From NCBI GenBank assembly GCA_025924715.1, contig JAICHV010000006.1:1-64000 (forward strand): a stretch of 64,000 nt of DNA, in the 5' to 3' direction. The notes under the pieces are model-generated. The model had not been told where the DNA came from, searched no databases, and saw only the letters and a list, made by a program, of their open reading frames with translations. Origin of the DNA: Alphaproteobacteria bacterium (lineage in GTDB: Bacteria; Pseudomonadota; Alphaproteobacteria; Micropepsales; Micropepsaceae). Made by a program: the position numbers and the translations under genes. Each line of letters begins with the position of its first letter. Position 1 is the first letter of the stretch. This document shows positions 15,877 through 23,458 of the stretch, piece after piece.

Positions 15877-18234
15877 ATGCGCTCGTTCCGGCTTGCCGGC
15901 CTCGCTGCTCTTTGTTTGGTCACCCCGGCGCTTGCCCAGAGTTCGGCGCCCGAGCAGGTGGTGGTCTTCGGCACCTTGCCGGCCTCCGGCATCGGATTGG
16001 CGCCCGATAAGGTTCCGGGGACTTTGCAGAGCCTTTCGGCCGCCAGCATCGCCGCCGGTCATGGCGCGACGGTGCTGGATTCCCTTGGCAGCCGCGCCGC
16101 CGGCATCGGCCTCAGCGACAGCCAAGGCAACGCCATGTTCCAGGACCTGCGCTTTCACGGCTTCGAAGCTTCGCCTTTGCAAGGAACGCCCCAGGGCGTC
16201 ACGGTCTATCAGAACGGCGTCCGCCTCAACGAAGCCTTCGGCGATACGGTCAATTGGGATGCCATTCCCCAGTCCGCCATCGCCCGCCTGGATATGTGGA
16301 GCAACAATCCGGTGTTCGGCCTCAATGCCTTGGGCGGCGCGGTCAATCTGGTGATGAAGAACGGCTTCAGTTTTCATGGCGGCGAGGCCGCGTTACAGGG
16401 TGGCTCCTATGGCCATGTCATGGGCATGGCAGAATATGGCCTCGAAGACGGCGGTTTTGCTTTCTATGTTTCGACCGAAGGCGTGCGCGACGGCGGCTGG
16501 CGGCTGCATTCCGCGTCCGATCTGGCACGCTTCTATGCCGATGCCGGCTGGCGCCGCGGCAGCAGCGAAATTCATCTGGTGGCGTCGGGCTCGCAGTCCG
16601 GCCTGGGCGTGGTCGGTCCTACCCCGATCGAACTCACCAGACGAAATTCGGCGACCGTGTACACCTGGCCGCAGATCACCCAAAACCGCGTCGTTAGCGT
16701 GGCCCTTAACGCCAAGACCGATCTGGCCGACCACTGGCAGCTGGAAGCTGGCGCCTATGTTCGCGACCTGCGCCAGCGTCATACCGACGGCAATGATGCC
16801 GATTTCGAGAGCTGTTCGACGCGATCCTCTTTTGGCGGAGATATCTGCCTGCAGGACGATGCTTTCGGCAGCCCACCCGGCGGCAAGACACAGACCTTTC
16901 GGGATCAATTCGCGATCCTGACCGCGGTGGGACAGCCCATTGCTTTCACCGAGGTGAATTACGGCACCATCGATCACACCTTCACCGACGCGGTGACGCA
17001 GGGGCTCACGCTTCAGCTCACCAGCGATGCACCGCTGCTGGGGACGAGCAATTACCTCACCACCGGCGGCAGTATCGACCACAGCGCGATCGGCTTTCGC
17101 TCCCATTCAAGCCTGGCCCGCATCTTCCCCGATCTGCAGGTGGCGCTCGACCCTGCTCTGCCCGGCTCCGGCAGCGTCATCCACACCAAGGGCGATCTGG
17201 GTTATGCGCCGGCCGATCTGGGCGGCACCACCGCTTACTATGGGTTCTATGCCGTCGACTCCCTCGACCTCACCCATGCCGTCACCGTCACTGCCGGAAT
17301 GCGGTTGAATGTGGCCGAGATCTCGACCCGCGACCGCAGCGGTATCGCCGCCGAATTGACCGGCAGCCATGGCTATTCCCATCTCAATCCGATGGCGGGC
17401 GTGACCTACAAGCTCGCCGATGGGATTTCGTTGTTTGGCGGCTATTCGCAATCCAACCGGGTGCCGACCCCGCTGGAACTGGATTGCGCCAGTCCCACAC
17501 AGCCTTGCCTGCTCGAAGGCGCGCTGGTGGCCGATCCACCGCTGCGCCAAGTGGTGGCGGAAACAATAGAGGGAGGCCTGCGCGGCAATCTCAAAAACCT
17601 CTCTTGGACCGCCAGCCTCTTTCGCACCGATAGTGCAAACGACGTCGTTTCGCTGGCCAGTGTGATCCAAGGGCGCGGCTACTTCACCAATGTACCCGGG
17701 ACCAGGCGCCAGGGCGCGGATGTGAGCGCACAATATGATGGCGAGGGCTGGTCCAGCCATATCGCCTATTCTTATTTGGACGCCACCTATCGCTTCGCGG
17801 GCTTGTTGTCCTCTCCCAACAATCCCTCCGCCGACGCCAATGGCGATGTCAGCGTCACGCCCGGCCGTCACATCCCGCTTAACCCCGCCCATCAGTTCAG
17901 GGTTGGCGCCGATGCCACGCTGCTACCGGGCTTCACCATGGGCTTCGACCTGGTCGTGACCGGCAGTCAGTATTATCAGGGCGACAATGCCAACCAGAAC
18001 GCCAAGCTGCCGGGCTATGTCCGCGCCGATCTGCGGGCCGCCTATTCCATCGCCTCAAGCTGGCAAGTGTTTGGGGTGGTGAACAATCTGCTGGGTCGCC
18101 ACGATGCGGTTTACGGAACCTATTTCTCGCCCGGCGACGCCAGTGCCCTGGTGACCCCCGCGCTCACCGATCCACGGATGGTGACCCTCGAGCAACCGAT
18201 CTCGTTCCAACTGGGATTGAAAACCGCGTTCTGA
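15877..18234 (+). CDS. TonB-dependent outer-membrane receptor
   Basis: The start at 15877 gives a signal peptide (MRSFRLAGLAALCLVTPALAQ) and a 785-residue receptor; AGGA lies upstream. A plug domain follows, with 'VFGTLPASGIGLAPDKVPGTLQSLSAASIAAGHGATVLDSLGSRAAGI' and the 'NPVFGLNALGGAVNLVMKNG' block. The 22-strand barrel ends in a terminal phenylalanine (GLKTAF). Such receptors take up iron-siderophores, vitamin B12, sugars or copper using TonB energy. The substrate cannot be told here. A cysteine pair in a loop near residue 310 (SCSTRSSFGGDIC) could be a disulfide. No TonB/ExbB genes are adjacent. It may be part of the upstream exopolysaccharide string or independent. Confidence 0.93.
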   Translation: MRSFRLAGLAALCLVTPALAQSSAPEQVVVFGTLPASGIGLAPDKVPGTLQSLSAASIAAGHGATVLDSLGSRAAGIGLSDSQGNAMFQDLRFHGFEASPLQGTPQGVTVYQNGVRLNEAFGDTVNWDAIPQSAIARLDMWSNNPVFGLNALGGAVNLVMKNGFSFHGGEAALQGGSYGHVMGMAEYGLEDGGFAFYVSTEGVRDGGWRLHSASDLARFYADAGWRRGSSEIHLVASGSQSGLGVVGPTPIELTRRNSATVYTWPQITQNRVVSVALNAKTDLADHWQLEAGAYVRDLRQRHTDGNDADFESCSTRSSFGGDICLQDDAFGSPPGGKTQTFRDQFAILTAVGQPIAFTEVNYGTIDHTFTDAVTQGLTLQLTSDAPLLGTSNYLTTGGSIDHSAIGFRSHSSLARIFPDLQVALDPALPGSGSVIHTKGDLGYAPADLGGTTAYYGFYAVDSLDLTHAVTVTAGMRLNVAEISTRDRSGIAAELTGSHGYSHLNPMAGVTYKLADGISLFGGYSQSNRVPTPLELDCASPTQPCLLEGALVADPPLRQVVAETIEGGLRGNLKNLSWTASLFRTDSANDVVSLASVIQGRGYFTNVPGTRRQGADVSAQYDGEGWSSHIAYSYLDATYRFAGLLSSPNNPSADANGDVSVTPGRHIPLNPAHQFRVGADATLLPGFTMGFDLVVTGSQYYQGDNANQNAKLPGYVRADLRAAYSIASSWQVFGVVNNLLGRHDAVYGTYFSPGDASALVTPALTDPRMVTLEQPISFQLGLKTAF

Positions 18235-18293
18235 CGGATTTTGACTTCTCGCCCGAGGGCTGGGCAAAATCGCCCTTCCAGGGGGCAGGTCTC

Positions 18294-19793
18294 ATGCGGT
18301 CCATCCAGCACTTCATTCATGGCAAGCCCTTTGCCGGCAGCAGCGGGCAATTCGCCGACGTCTTCAATCCCGCCACCGGCGAGGTCCAGGCGCGGGTTGC
18401 CTTGGCCGGCGCCGCCGAGCTTCAAGCCGCGGTCGACAGCGCCAAATCGGCACAAGGCGATTGGGCCGCAACCAATCCCCAGCGCCGCGCCCGGGTGATG
18501 GCGAAATTTGTCGCTCTGCTAAACGCCAATCTTCGGGAACTGGCGGAACTGATGTCGCGGGAACACGGCAAGACGGTGGGCGATTCCATCGGCGATTTGC
18601 AGCGCGGCCTGGAAGTGGCCGAGTTCGCCACCGGCGTCGCCCATCTTCTCAAAGGCGAATTTACCGAAGGCGCGGGACCCGGCATCGACATGTATTGCCT
18701 GCGCCAGCCGGTGGGCATCGGCGCCGGCATCACGCCTTTCAATTTTCCGGGCATGATCCCGATGTGGATGTTCGCGCCTGCGATCGCTTGCGGCAATGCC
18801 TTTATCCTCAAGCCGTCGGAGCGCGATCCTTCCGTGCCGGTTCGGCTGGCCGAGCTAATGCTGGAAGCGGGTTTGCCTCCCGGCATTTTGAATGTGGTGC
18901 ATGGCGGCAAGGATGCGGTTGACGCCATCCTTGCCCACCCGGATATCGCTGCGGTCAGCTTTGTCGGCTCGACCCCCATCGCCTCTTACGTCTATGCGCA
19001 AGGCGCCGCGGGCGGCAAACGCGTGCAATGTTTCGGCGGCGCCAAGAACCACGCCATCATCATGCCCGATGCCGATATGGAGGTGACGGTCGATGCGATG
19101 ATCGGCGCCGGCTATGGCTCGGCGGGTGAGCGCTGCATGGCGATCTCGGTGGCGGTGCCGGTGGGCGAAGAGACCGCAAACCGCCTGGTCGCCGCGCTGA
19201 AGCCGCGGGTGGAAAACCTGAAGGTCGGCCCCTATACCGCCGAGAATATCGATTTCGGACCCCTGGTCACCAAAGCGGCACGCGACAAGATCACCGGCCT
19301 GGTCGATGGCGGCGTCGCCCAAGGCGCCAGTTTGGTGGTCGATGGCCGCGGCCTGGCCATGCAGGGCTATGAGAACGGCTTCTATATGGGTGCCTGCCTG
19401 TTCGATCATGTGAAGCCCAGCATGGACATCTACAAGACCGAGATTTTCGGCCCCGTGCTGTCGGTGGTGCGCGCCAAGAATTTCGAAGAGGCGCTGTCGC
19501 TGGCCAGCGACCATGAATATGGCAACGGCACCGCGATCTTTACCCGCGACGGCGACGCGGCGCGCGATTTCGCCTCCCGCGTCCAGGTCGGCATGGTGGG
19601 CATCAATGTGCCCATCCCGACGCCGCTGGCCTATTATTCCTTCGGCGGCTGGAAGCGTTCGATGTTCGGCGATCTCAACCAGCATGGCACCGATTCCATT
19701 CGCTTCTGGACGCGCACCAAGACGGTGACCGCGCGCTGGCCCTCCGGCATCAAGGCCGGCGCGGAATTCTCCATTCCGGTGATCTCACGCTGA
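18294..19793 (+). CDS. mmsA: CoA-acylating methylmalonate-semialdehyde dehydrogenase
   Basis: The 499-residue protein is a full-length aldehyde dehydrogenase of the MmsA group. The diagnostic block 'GAGYGSAGERCMAISVAV' holds the catalytic cysteine, and 'VQCFGGAKNHAIIMPDADME' replaces the usual glutamate with asparagine as in CoA-acylating members. 'ITPFNFPGMIPMWMFAPAIACGNAFILKPSERDPS' lines the cofactor site. The enzyme converts methylmalonate or malonate semialdehyde with CoA and NAD+ to propionyl-CoA or acetyl-CoA in valine, inositol and beta-alanine breakdown. It stands alone on this strand, with a convergent PaaG-like gene 12 bases away. No mmsB neighbour is present. Confidence 0.94.
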   Translation: MRSIQHFIHGKPFAGSSGQFADVFNPATGEVQARVALAGAAELQAAVDSAKSAQGDWAATNPQRRARVMAKFVALLNANLRELAELMSREHGKTVGDSIGDLQRGLEVAEFATGVAHLLKGEFTEGAGPGIDMYCLRQPVGIGAGITPFNFPGMIPMWMFAPAIACGNAFILKPSERDPSVPVRLAELMLEAGLPPGILNVVHGGKDAVDAILAHPDIAAVSFVGSTPIASYVYAQGAAGGKRVQCFGGAKNHAIIMPDADMEVTVDAMIGAGYGSAGERCMAISVAVPVGEETANRLVAALKPRVENLKVGPYTAENIDFGPLVTKAARDKITGLVDGGVAQGASLVVDGRGLAMQGYENGFYMGACLFDHVKPSMDIYKTEIFGPVLSVVRAKNFEEALSLASDHEYGNGTAIFTRDGDAARDFASRVQVGMVGINVPIPTPLAYYSFGGWKRSMFGDLNQHGTDSIRFWTRTKTVTARWPSGIKAGAEFSIPVISR

Positions 19794-19805
19794 TGCGGCG
19801 ACGCT

Positions 19806-20582
19806 CTAGCGGCCCCTGAATTTGGGGGGGCGTTTTTCCAGAAAGGCGCTGACGCCTTCGCGGTAATCCTGGGTCTTGCCCATCGCGCCTTGCAAATCGC
19901 GTTCGAGGTCGAGATGTTCTTCGAAACTGTTGCTCCAACTGCCGCGCACGGCGCCGCGGATGGCGGTCAGCGCCAAAGGCGGCAAAGCCGCCAGCCGCGC
20001 CGCCAGCGCCTGGGCCTCACGCATCAGCGCGTCGTCATCCACCGCTTTCCAGATCACGCCCCACGCCGCCGCCTGCTCGGCGCCAAGCGGCTCTCCTGTC
20101 AGCATCAACGCCATGGCCCGTGCCTGGCCCGCCAGGCGCGGCAGCATCCAGCTTCCGCCGCAATCGGGCACCAGGCCGAGCTGGGCAAAGATCTGGATGA
20201 AGCGCGCGCTTTTCGCGGCGATGACGATATCGCCGGACAGCGCGATATTCGCGCCCGCCCCGGCTGCCACGCCATTGACGGCGATCACCACCGGAAAAGG
20301 CAGGCCGGCAAGCCGGCGCATCAGCGGATTGTAATGGCGCTCCAACGACGCGCCGGGATCGAATGTTGCCAGATCGATATCCGACAGATCCTGGCCGGTG
20401 CAAAAGCCGCGGCCCTTGGCGGTCAGCAGCAGCACCGTGGCGCCGCCCTGCACCGCTTGATCCAGCGCCGCGCCGACTTCTTCATGCATCCGGACAGTGA
20501 AGCTGTTGAGCTTGTCCGGGCGGTTGAACACCAACGTGGCGACGCCGCCGTCCAAGGAAAACAGAATCGTCGAAAAGTCCAT
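19806..20582 (-). CDS. paaG: PaaG-like enoyl-CoA hydratase/isomerase
   Basis: The 258-residue crotonase-fold protein closely resembles PaaG, which isomerises the ring-epoxide of phenylacetyl-CoA to an oxepin. Shared blocks include 'NRPDKLNSFTVRMH', 'GRGFCTGQDLSD', 'RHYNPLMRRLAGLPFPVVIAVNGVAAGAGANIALSGDIVIAA', 'QLGLVPDCGGSWMLPRLAGQARAM' and 'DYREGVSAFLEKRPPKFRGR'. The oxyanion-hole glycines and the aspartate of 'PDCGG' are present. No other phenylacetate genes (paaABCDE, paaZ) lie in the window, so it may act in another CoA-ester pathway. Upstream lies the 620-base stretch with the structured RNA. Confidence 0.85.
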   Translation of the reverse strand: MDFSTILFSLDGGVATLVFNRPDKLNSFTVRMHEEVGAALDQAVQGGATVLLLTAKGRGFCTGQDLSDIDLATFDPGASLERHYNPLMRRLAGLPFPVVIAVNGVAAGAGANIALSGDIVIAAKSARFIQIFAQLGLVPDCGGSWMLPRLAGQARAMALMLTGEPLGAEQAAAWGVIWKAVDDDALMREAQALAARLAALPPLALTAIRGAVRGSWSNSFEEHLDLERDLQGAMGKTQDYREGVSAFLEKRPPKFRGR

Positions 20583-20669
20583 AAGCTTGCCCCCGCCGGC
20601 GAAGCCGGTTCCCGTGAAAAGCCTTAGCTCAGCGCCGACGTCTTTGCCAGTTCCATGCCTTAAAAGGCG

Positions 20670-20698
20670 TTGACGCAGCTTCGCGGCAGGCGTTCAAT
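20670..20698 (+). promoter_or_regulatory. Possible sigma-70 promoter for the structured RNA
   Basis: TTGACG at 20670-20675 and TTCAAT at 20693-20698 are separated by 17 bases. The -35 box matches the consensus at five of six positions, the -10 box at four of six. A start near 20705 would give a transcript of about 370 bases ending at the terminator at 21050-21077. Alphaproteobacterial promoters vary, so this is only a candidate. Confidence 0.4.
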
Positions 20699-20878
20699 AT
20701 CAGGGCCGCAGTAACGGCATCGATCGTTTGATAGCGTTTGAGTCTTGGCTGAGTTCGATGCGCGATCCTTCGGATTGCACATCAGGGATCCGGTGGAGAC
20801 CGGATTGTGAACCACCGAAGATCCGCGTCGGCGCGATGTTTCAGCTGGGCTGGTGACAATGCTCGAAGGAGGTTCCAC

Positions 20879-20941
20879 ATGGAAGTTACTCCACCGGCGA
20901 ATTATTCCGGTTCCCAAAAACGGGAACCAACGGTCTCTTGA
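20879..20941 (+). CDS. 20-residue small ORF with strong ribosome binding site
   Basis: An ATG at 20879 is preceded by a perfect GGAGG (20868-20872) at six bases spacing and opens 20 codons (MEVTPPANYS...) ending in TGA. The peptide is hydrophilic with no signal or membrane segment, and has no run of one amino acid that would suggest a classic amino-acid attenuator. The ribosome binding site can pair with the ORF itself: GGAG(20868-20871) with CTCC(20889-20892), and TTCC(20873-20876) with GGAA(20881-20884), leaving the start codon in the loop. Translation would therefore be sensitive to folding. It may be a leader peptide or a small protein. Function unknown. Confidence 0.55.
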   Translation: MEVTPPANYSGSQKREPTVS

Positions 20942-21049
20942 AACGGGGCCGCCGCGAAAATTGAATCGGACGTAACGGGAGCAATCCCGACCAGAGTGTC
21001 CGGCTTGATGCTGGACGGAACAAATCTTCGTCGATGACGAAAATTAAGG

Positions 21050-21077
21050 CCCCCACCGCTGACACGGTGGGGGTTTT
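21050..21077 (+). terminator. Rho-independent terminator
   Basis: A perfect nine-base-pair stem (CCCCCACCG/CGGTGGGGG, 21050-21058 and 21065-21073) with a six-base loop is followed by TTTT. It ends the structured RNA region and lies about 130 bases before the next gene. Confidence 0.85.
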
Positions 21078-21107
21078 ACTTTGAAAACAACGCGCAAAAA
21101 GTTTCGC

Positions 21108-21131
21108 GCAGGGAACAGATGAGTTTCCTGC
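21108..21131. other. Stem-loop between terminator and next gene
   Basis: GCAGGGAAC (21108-21116) pairs with GTTTCCTGC (21123-21131) over nine positions, including one G-T pair, with a six-base loop. There is no T-run after it on the plus strand. It lies in the 128 bases between the terminator and the ORF at 21206 and could be part of that gene's leader. Confidence 0.4.
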
Positions 21132-21205
21132 GGGAACCATAAGAAACTCCAACTTCTACAAAAAAGATAATTGACCGGGGATCGAAAAGCCGCGACGTTC
21201 GTTTC

Positions 21206-21580
21206 ATGAGGTTAAGCCACATTGTTGCCAAATTCGCTGTCGTCGCGCTGGTCGCGCGCGGCGTCGTGCCTGCCGGCTGGATGCCTTCCGACGAAAGCGC
21301 CGCGCCGCTGACGCCCTGCAGCCTGTCGCAAATTTCCGATCGCAGCGATCGTCGTGACGATACCGACCAGGACGGCGCGCCCGACAAAGGCGATGCCCGC
21401 GCCCATGACAAATACTGCGCCGTCGGCACCAGCCCAGGCGTCGCGGAGCCCGATCGCACGATTTTCTTCACCCCGGTGCTCCAGGATCACGACGATCTTG
21501 AGGACGACACCGTTCTGCCCGTGCGCAGCCTGCATCCTGGCGAGGCGCCGCGCGCCTTGGCGCCTCTGCCCCAGGCCTGA
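21206..21580 (+). CDS. Small secreted or membrane-anchored protein, DUF2946-like
   Basis: The 124-residue protein starts with a short hydrophobic stretch (IVAKFAVVALVARGVVPAGWMP). The 'VPAGWMP' ending is typical of small DUF2946-type exported proteins found near metal and TonB genes. The rest is acidic and hydrophilic, with two cysteines (TPCSLS and KYCAV) that could form a disulfide or bind metal. No good ribosome binding site is visible before the ATG. It is the first gene after the structured RNA, so its expression could depend on readthrough of that terminator. The family call is tentative and no function is known. Confidence 0.6.
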   Translation: MRLSHIVAKFAVVALVARGVVPAGWMPSDESAAPLTPCSLSQISDRSDRRDDTDQDGAPDKGDARAHDKYCAVGTSPGVAEPDRTIFFTPVLQDHDDLEDDTVLPVRSLHPGEAPRALAPLPQA

Positions 21581-21589
21581 ACCGCAGTC

Positions 21590-22183
21590 TTACGAGCGTT
21601 TGGCGAAACGGCTGTCCAGCCGGGCCAGGATTTCCTCCGGCGTGAAGCCCAAGGCGGTGAGGCGTCCGGAACGGCGCAGCAGCGCCAGCCCCGCCAGGCT
21701 GGCCGCCATGAGCACCACATCGCATTGGCTTTGGCGGTTGTCGGAGGGCAGCCCGCTGGCTTCGGACAACGCCCGCAGCACCGCGATCATCCTTCCATTG
21801 AACAGGCGCTCGGCATCGCCGCCTTTGCCTTCGCGCGGCAGCGCCAGCGCCGCGGCCGCAATGGTCTCGGTACTGCCCAGCAGCGCCAGCGCCGCCGCCG
21901 CGGCGGCACCAAACCCGCCCGCCTCGCGCAAACTGCGGGCCAGCACCGACAGATCGTCGGCCGCCAGCGCCAGCAACAGATCGTCCTTGCCGCGAAAATA
22001 TCCGTAAAGCGCGGCCGGGGCGAAGCCGGCCTCGGCGGCCACGGCGCGCAAGGACAGATCGCGCGCACCGTCCCGCGCCGCCACCCGCCGGGCGGCGTCC
22101 AGAATCGCGAGGCGCGAAGTCGTTTTGGAAGCGCCGACAGGCCGCGCCTTGCGTGCGTGAAGTGCCGCCTGCCGCTCGCTCAT
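21590..22183 (-). CDS. TetR/AcrR family transcriptional regulator
   Basis: The 197-residue protein has an N-terminal TetR helix-turn-helix: 'AILDAARRVAARDGARDLSLRAVAAEAGFAPAALYGYFRGKDDLLLAL' at residues 26-73, matching the family rule of a recognition helix ending in Y-F-x-x-K-x-x-L. The rest is helical and Ala/Leu-rich, as in ligand-binding TetR domains. TetR proteins usually repress a neighbouring transporter or enzyme gene. No divergent gene of that kind is adjacent: the DUF2946-like gene is convergent with a 9-base gap, and a small secreted protein gene lies upstream on the same strand. The target is unknown. Confidence 0.93.
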   Translation of the reverse strand: MSERQAALHARKARPVGASKTTSRLAILDAARRVAARDGARDLSLRAVAAEAGFAPAALYGYFRGKDDLLLALAADDLSVLARSLREAGGFGAAAAAALALLGSTETIAAAALALPREGKGGDAERLFNGRMIAVLRALSEASGLPSDNRQSQCDVVLMAASLAGLALLRRSGRLTALGFTPEEILARLDSRFAKRS

Positions 22184-22224
22184 GTTTTGATGATAAGCGA
22201 TTCGGCAGGCGGCGGGACTTCAAA

Positions 22225-22620
22225 TCAACTGCAAGAGGCCAGCGGCTTGCCGTCGCAATTATGGGCTTTGCGGAAAGCGGTCAGCACCATATTGGCGTCA
22301 TTGCCCACTTTCTCCTTCATCGCCTGGTTGGCCGCGGCCTTGTCCATGGCGGCCTTTTCCAGCGTCGTATCGAACGGCTTATCCGCCGTCGCGGCTTTCT
22401 TCTGGGCATCGATATTGGTGCCCAGGCACTCCTGATAGCTGTCGGAAGCGCTCATAAAGCCTTGCGCACCCGTCAACACGGCGCGCATTTGCTCCACCGT
22501 CGCCTTGGCGGGATCGGGCAGGACGGGAGCCGCAGGCTCCTTGCAGACCGCACCTTGCGCAAAAGCCGGCAGCACGCCGGCGCCGGCCAGAAACGCGGCC
22601 AACATCATCGTCTTCAACAT
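22225..22620 (-). CDS. Small periplasmic protein of unknown function
   Basis: The 131-residue product has a clear signal peptide (MLKTMMLAAFLAGAGVLPAFAQ), so it is likely periplasmic. The mature part is mostly alpha-helical and Lys/Ala-rich, with cysteines at 'VCKEP', 'YQECLG' and near the end (HNCDGKPLASCS) that could form disulfides. GAGGAG lies about ten bases upstream of the ATG, supporting the start. I do not recognise the family. It sits 41 bases upstream of the TetR gene on the same strand and could be co-transcribed with it. Confidence 0.7.
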   Translation of the reverse strand: MLKTMMLAAFLAGAGVLPAFAQGAVCKEPAAPVLPDPAKATVEQMRAVLTGAQGFMSASDSYQECLGTNIDAQKKAATADKPFDTTLEKAAMDKAAANQAMKEKVGNDANMVLTAFRKAHNCDGKPLASCS

Positions 22621-22731
22621 AAGAATGAAACTCCTCGTTACCCCTGAACCCGGAGTGAAGCATAGAATTTTCGGCCTTAAAAGCCGCCGGCTATCGCGGG
22701 TTTTGGGCCGCCCCGCGACATTGCAGGATAT

Positions 22732-23421
22732 TTATGTCGGGTTTTCGTGCCATTTGGCCAGGAACCGGTCCAGGAAGCGCAGCAACAAAGCCACCACCAG
22801 CAGGCTGACGCTGAGACCGTAAAACAGATCGGGACGGTGCGGCCCGGAAATATGCGACAGGCCGCTCGCCGCATAGGTCAGCCAGAAATAGCTGACACCC
22901 ACCACCAGGATCGCGCGCTGCGGCTTGTCTCCCAGCCTCAGGGCGGCCTGCGGGGATGCGGCATAAGCCATGACGCCAGCCAGCAAACCGCACAGGCCGA
23001 CAAACAGCAGCATGCCGATATCCAGGCTTTCCTGCTGCGGCAAAGGCAGGCGCAGCAGATTGGGAACCAGCACCGAAGCCAGATAGACACCGAAAGCGGC
23101 GCAGAAACTCCAGATGAGCTGGCGGCCATTGGGGCCGATGAGGCGGCACAGGGCGAAAGGTGCGATCCGGCAAATCGGCCCCGCCACCACCGCCACGAGG
23201 AACACGAAAAAACTGAACCGCCAGGCCATCTGGCTGCCGACCCGGATGCCGTTCTCGCTGAGGCCGACCGCGGCGATGGTGGCAAGCGTGAGCAAAGCTG
23301 CGACGGCGGCGGTGAACCCGGTCAGGCTGAAAGGCGGCAGCTTGCCGATATAGAATTTGGGCGTGTCGGACACGCCATTGCTGCCCTGCGCGACGACGTC
23401 CGGGCTGTTGATTGTTGGCAT
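22732..23421 (-). CDS. Polytopic membrane protein of unknown function
   Basis: The longer reading frame is cut to the ATG at 23421, which gives a 229-residue protein beginning MPTINSPDVV. Six or seven hydrophobic segments are visible, among them 'TAAVAALLTLATIAAVGLS', 'FSFFVFLVAVVAGPICRI', 'LLFVGLCGLLAGVMAYA', 'AILVVGVSYFWLTYAAS' and 'LFYGLSVSLLVVALLLRFL'. The arrangement vaguely recalls ferric-reductase-like transmembrane proteins, but I cannot see the conserved haem-ligand histidine pairs, so I leave it unnamed. It lies between the small periplasmic protein gene and the TPR-methyltransferase gene on the same strand. Confidence 0.7.
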   Translation of the reverse strand: MPTINSPDVVAQGSNGVSDTPKFYIGKLPPFSLTGFTAAVAALLTLATIAAVGLSENGIRVGSQMAWRFSFFVFLVAVVAGPICRIAPFALCRLIGPNGRQLIWSFCAAFGVYLASVLVPNLLRLPLPQQESLDIGMLLFVGLCGLLAGVMAYAASPQAALRLGDKPQRAILVVGVSYFWLTYAASGLSHISGPHRPDLFYGLSVSLLVVALLLRFLDRFLAKWHENPT

Positions 23422-23458
23422 CGCCACAATAAACGCGCCAGCTGCACAAAAGCTGCCC

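Larger units (their letters stand above)
20705..21077 (+). ncRNA. Unidentified structured RNA or leader with embedded small ORF
   Basis: This stretch can fold into a series of strong hairpins. GCGATCC/GGATTGC at 20762-20778 has a C(UUCG)G loop. GGATC-CGGTGG pairs with CCACCG-aa-GATCC (20786-20824). GGTTCCC/GGGAACC lies at 20909-20928. CGGGA/TCCCG with a GCAA tetraloop lies at 20976-20989. GTCCGGC/GCTGGAC lies at 20998-21016, TTCGTC/GACGAA at 21027-21041, and the terminator at 21050-21073. Some pairs exclude each other: ACCGG(20893-20897)/CCGGT(20907-20911) competes with the 20909 hairpin, and CGGAC(20967-20971)/GTCCG(20998-21002) with the 20998 hairpin. I do not recognise a known family; RNase P, tmRNA, SRP and 6S signatures are absent. 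The ends are inferred from the promoter and terminator. Confidence 0.55.

Noticed and set aside
20705..21077. RNase P RNA, tmRNA (including the two-piece alphaproteobacterial form), SRP RNA or 6S RNA
   Set aside because: The conserved core sequences of these RNAs, such as GAGGAAAGTCC of RNase P or a tag-peptide reading frame of tmRNA, are not present.
20660..21152. Two minus-strand frames (85 and 88 residues) across the structured RNA stretch
   Set aside because: No ribosome binding site, no family pattern, and both run through the hairpins and terminator that make sense only on the plus strand.
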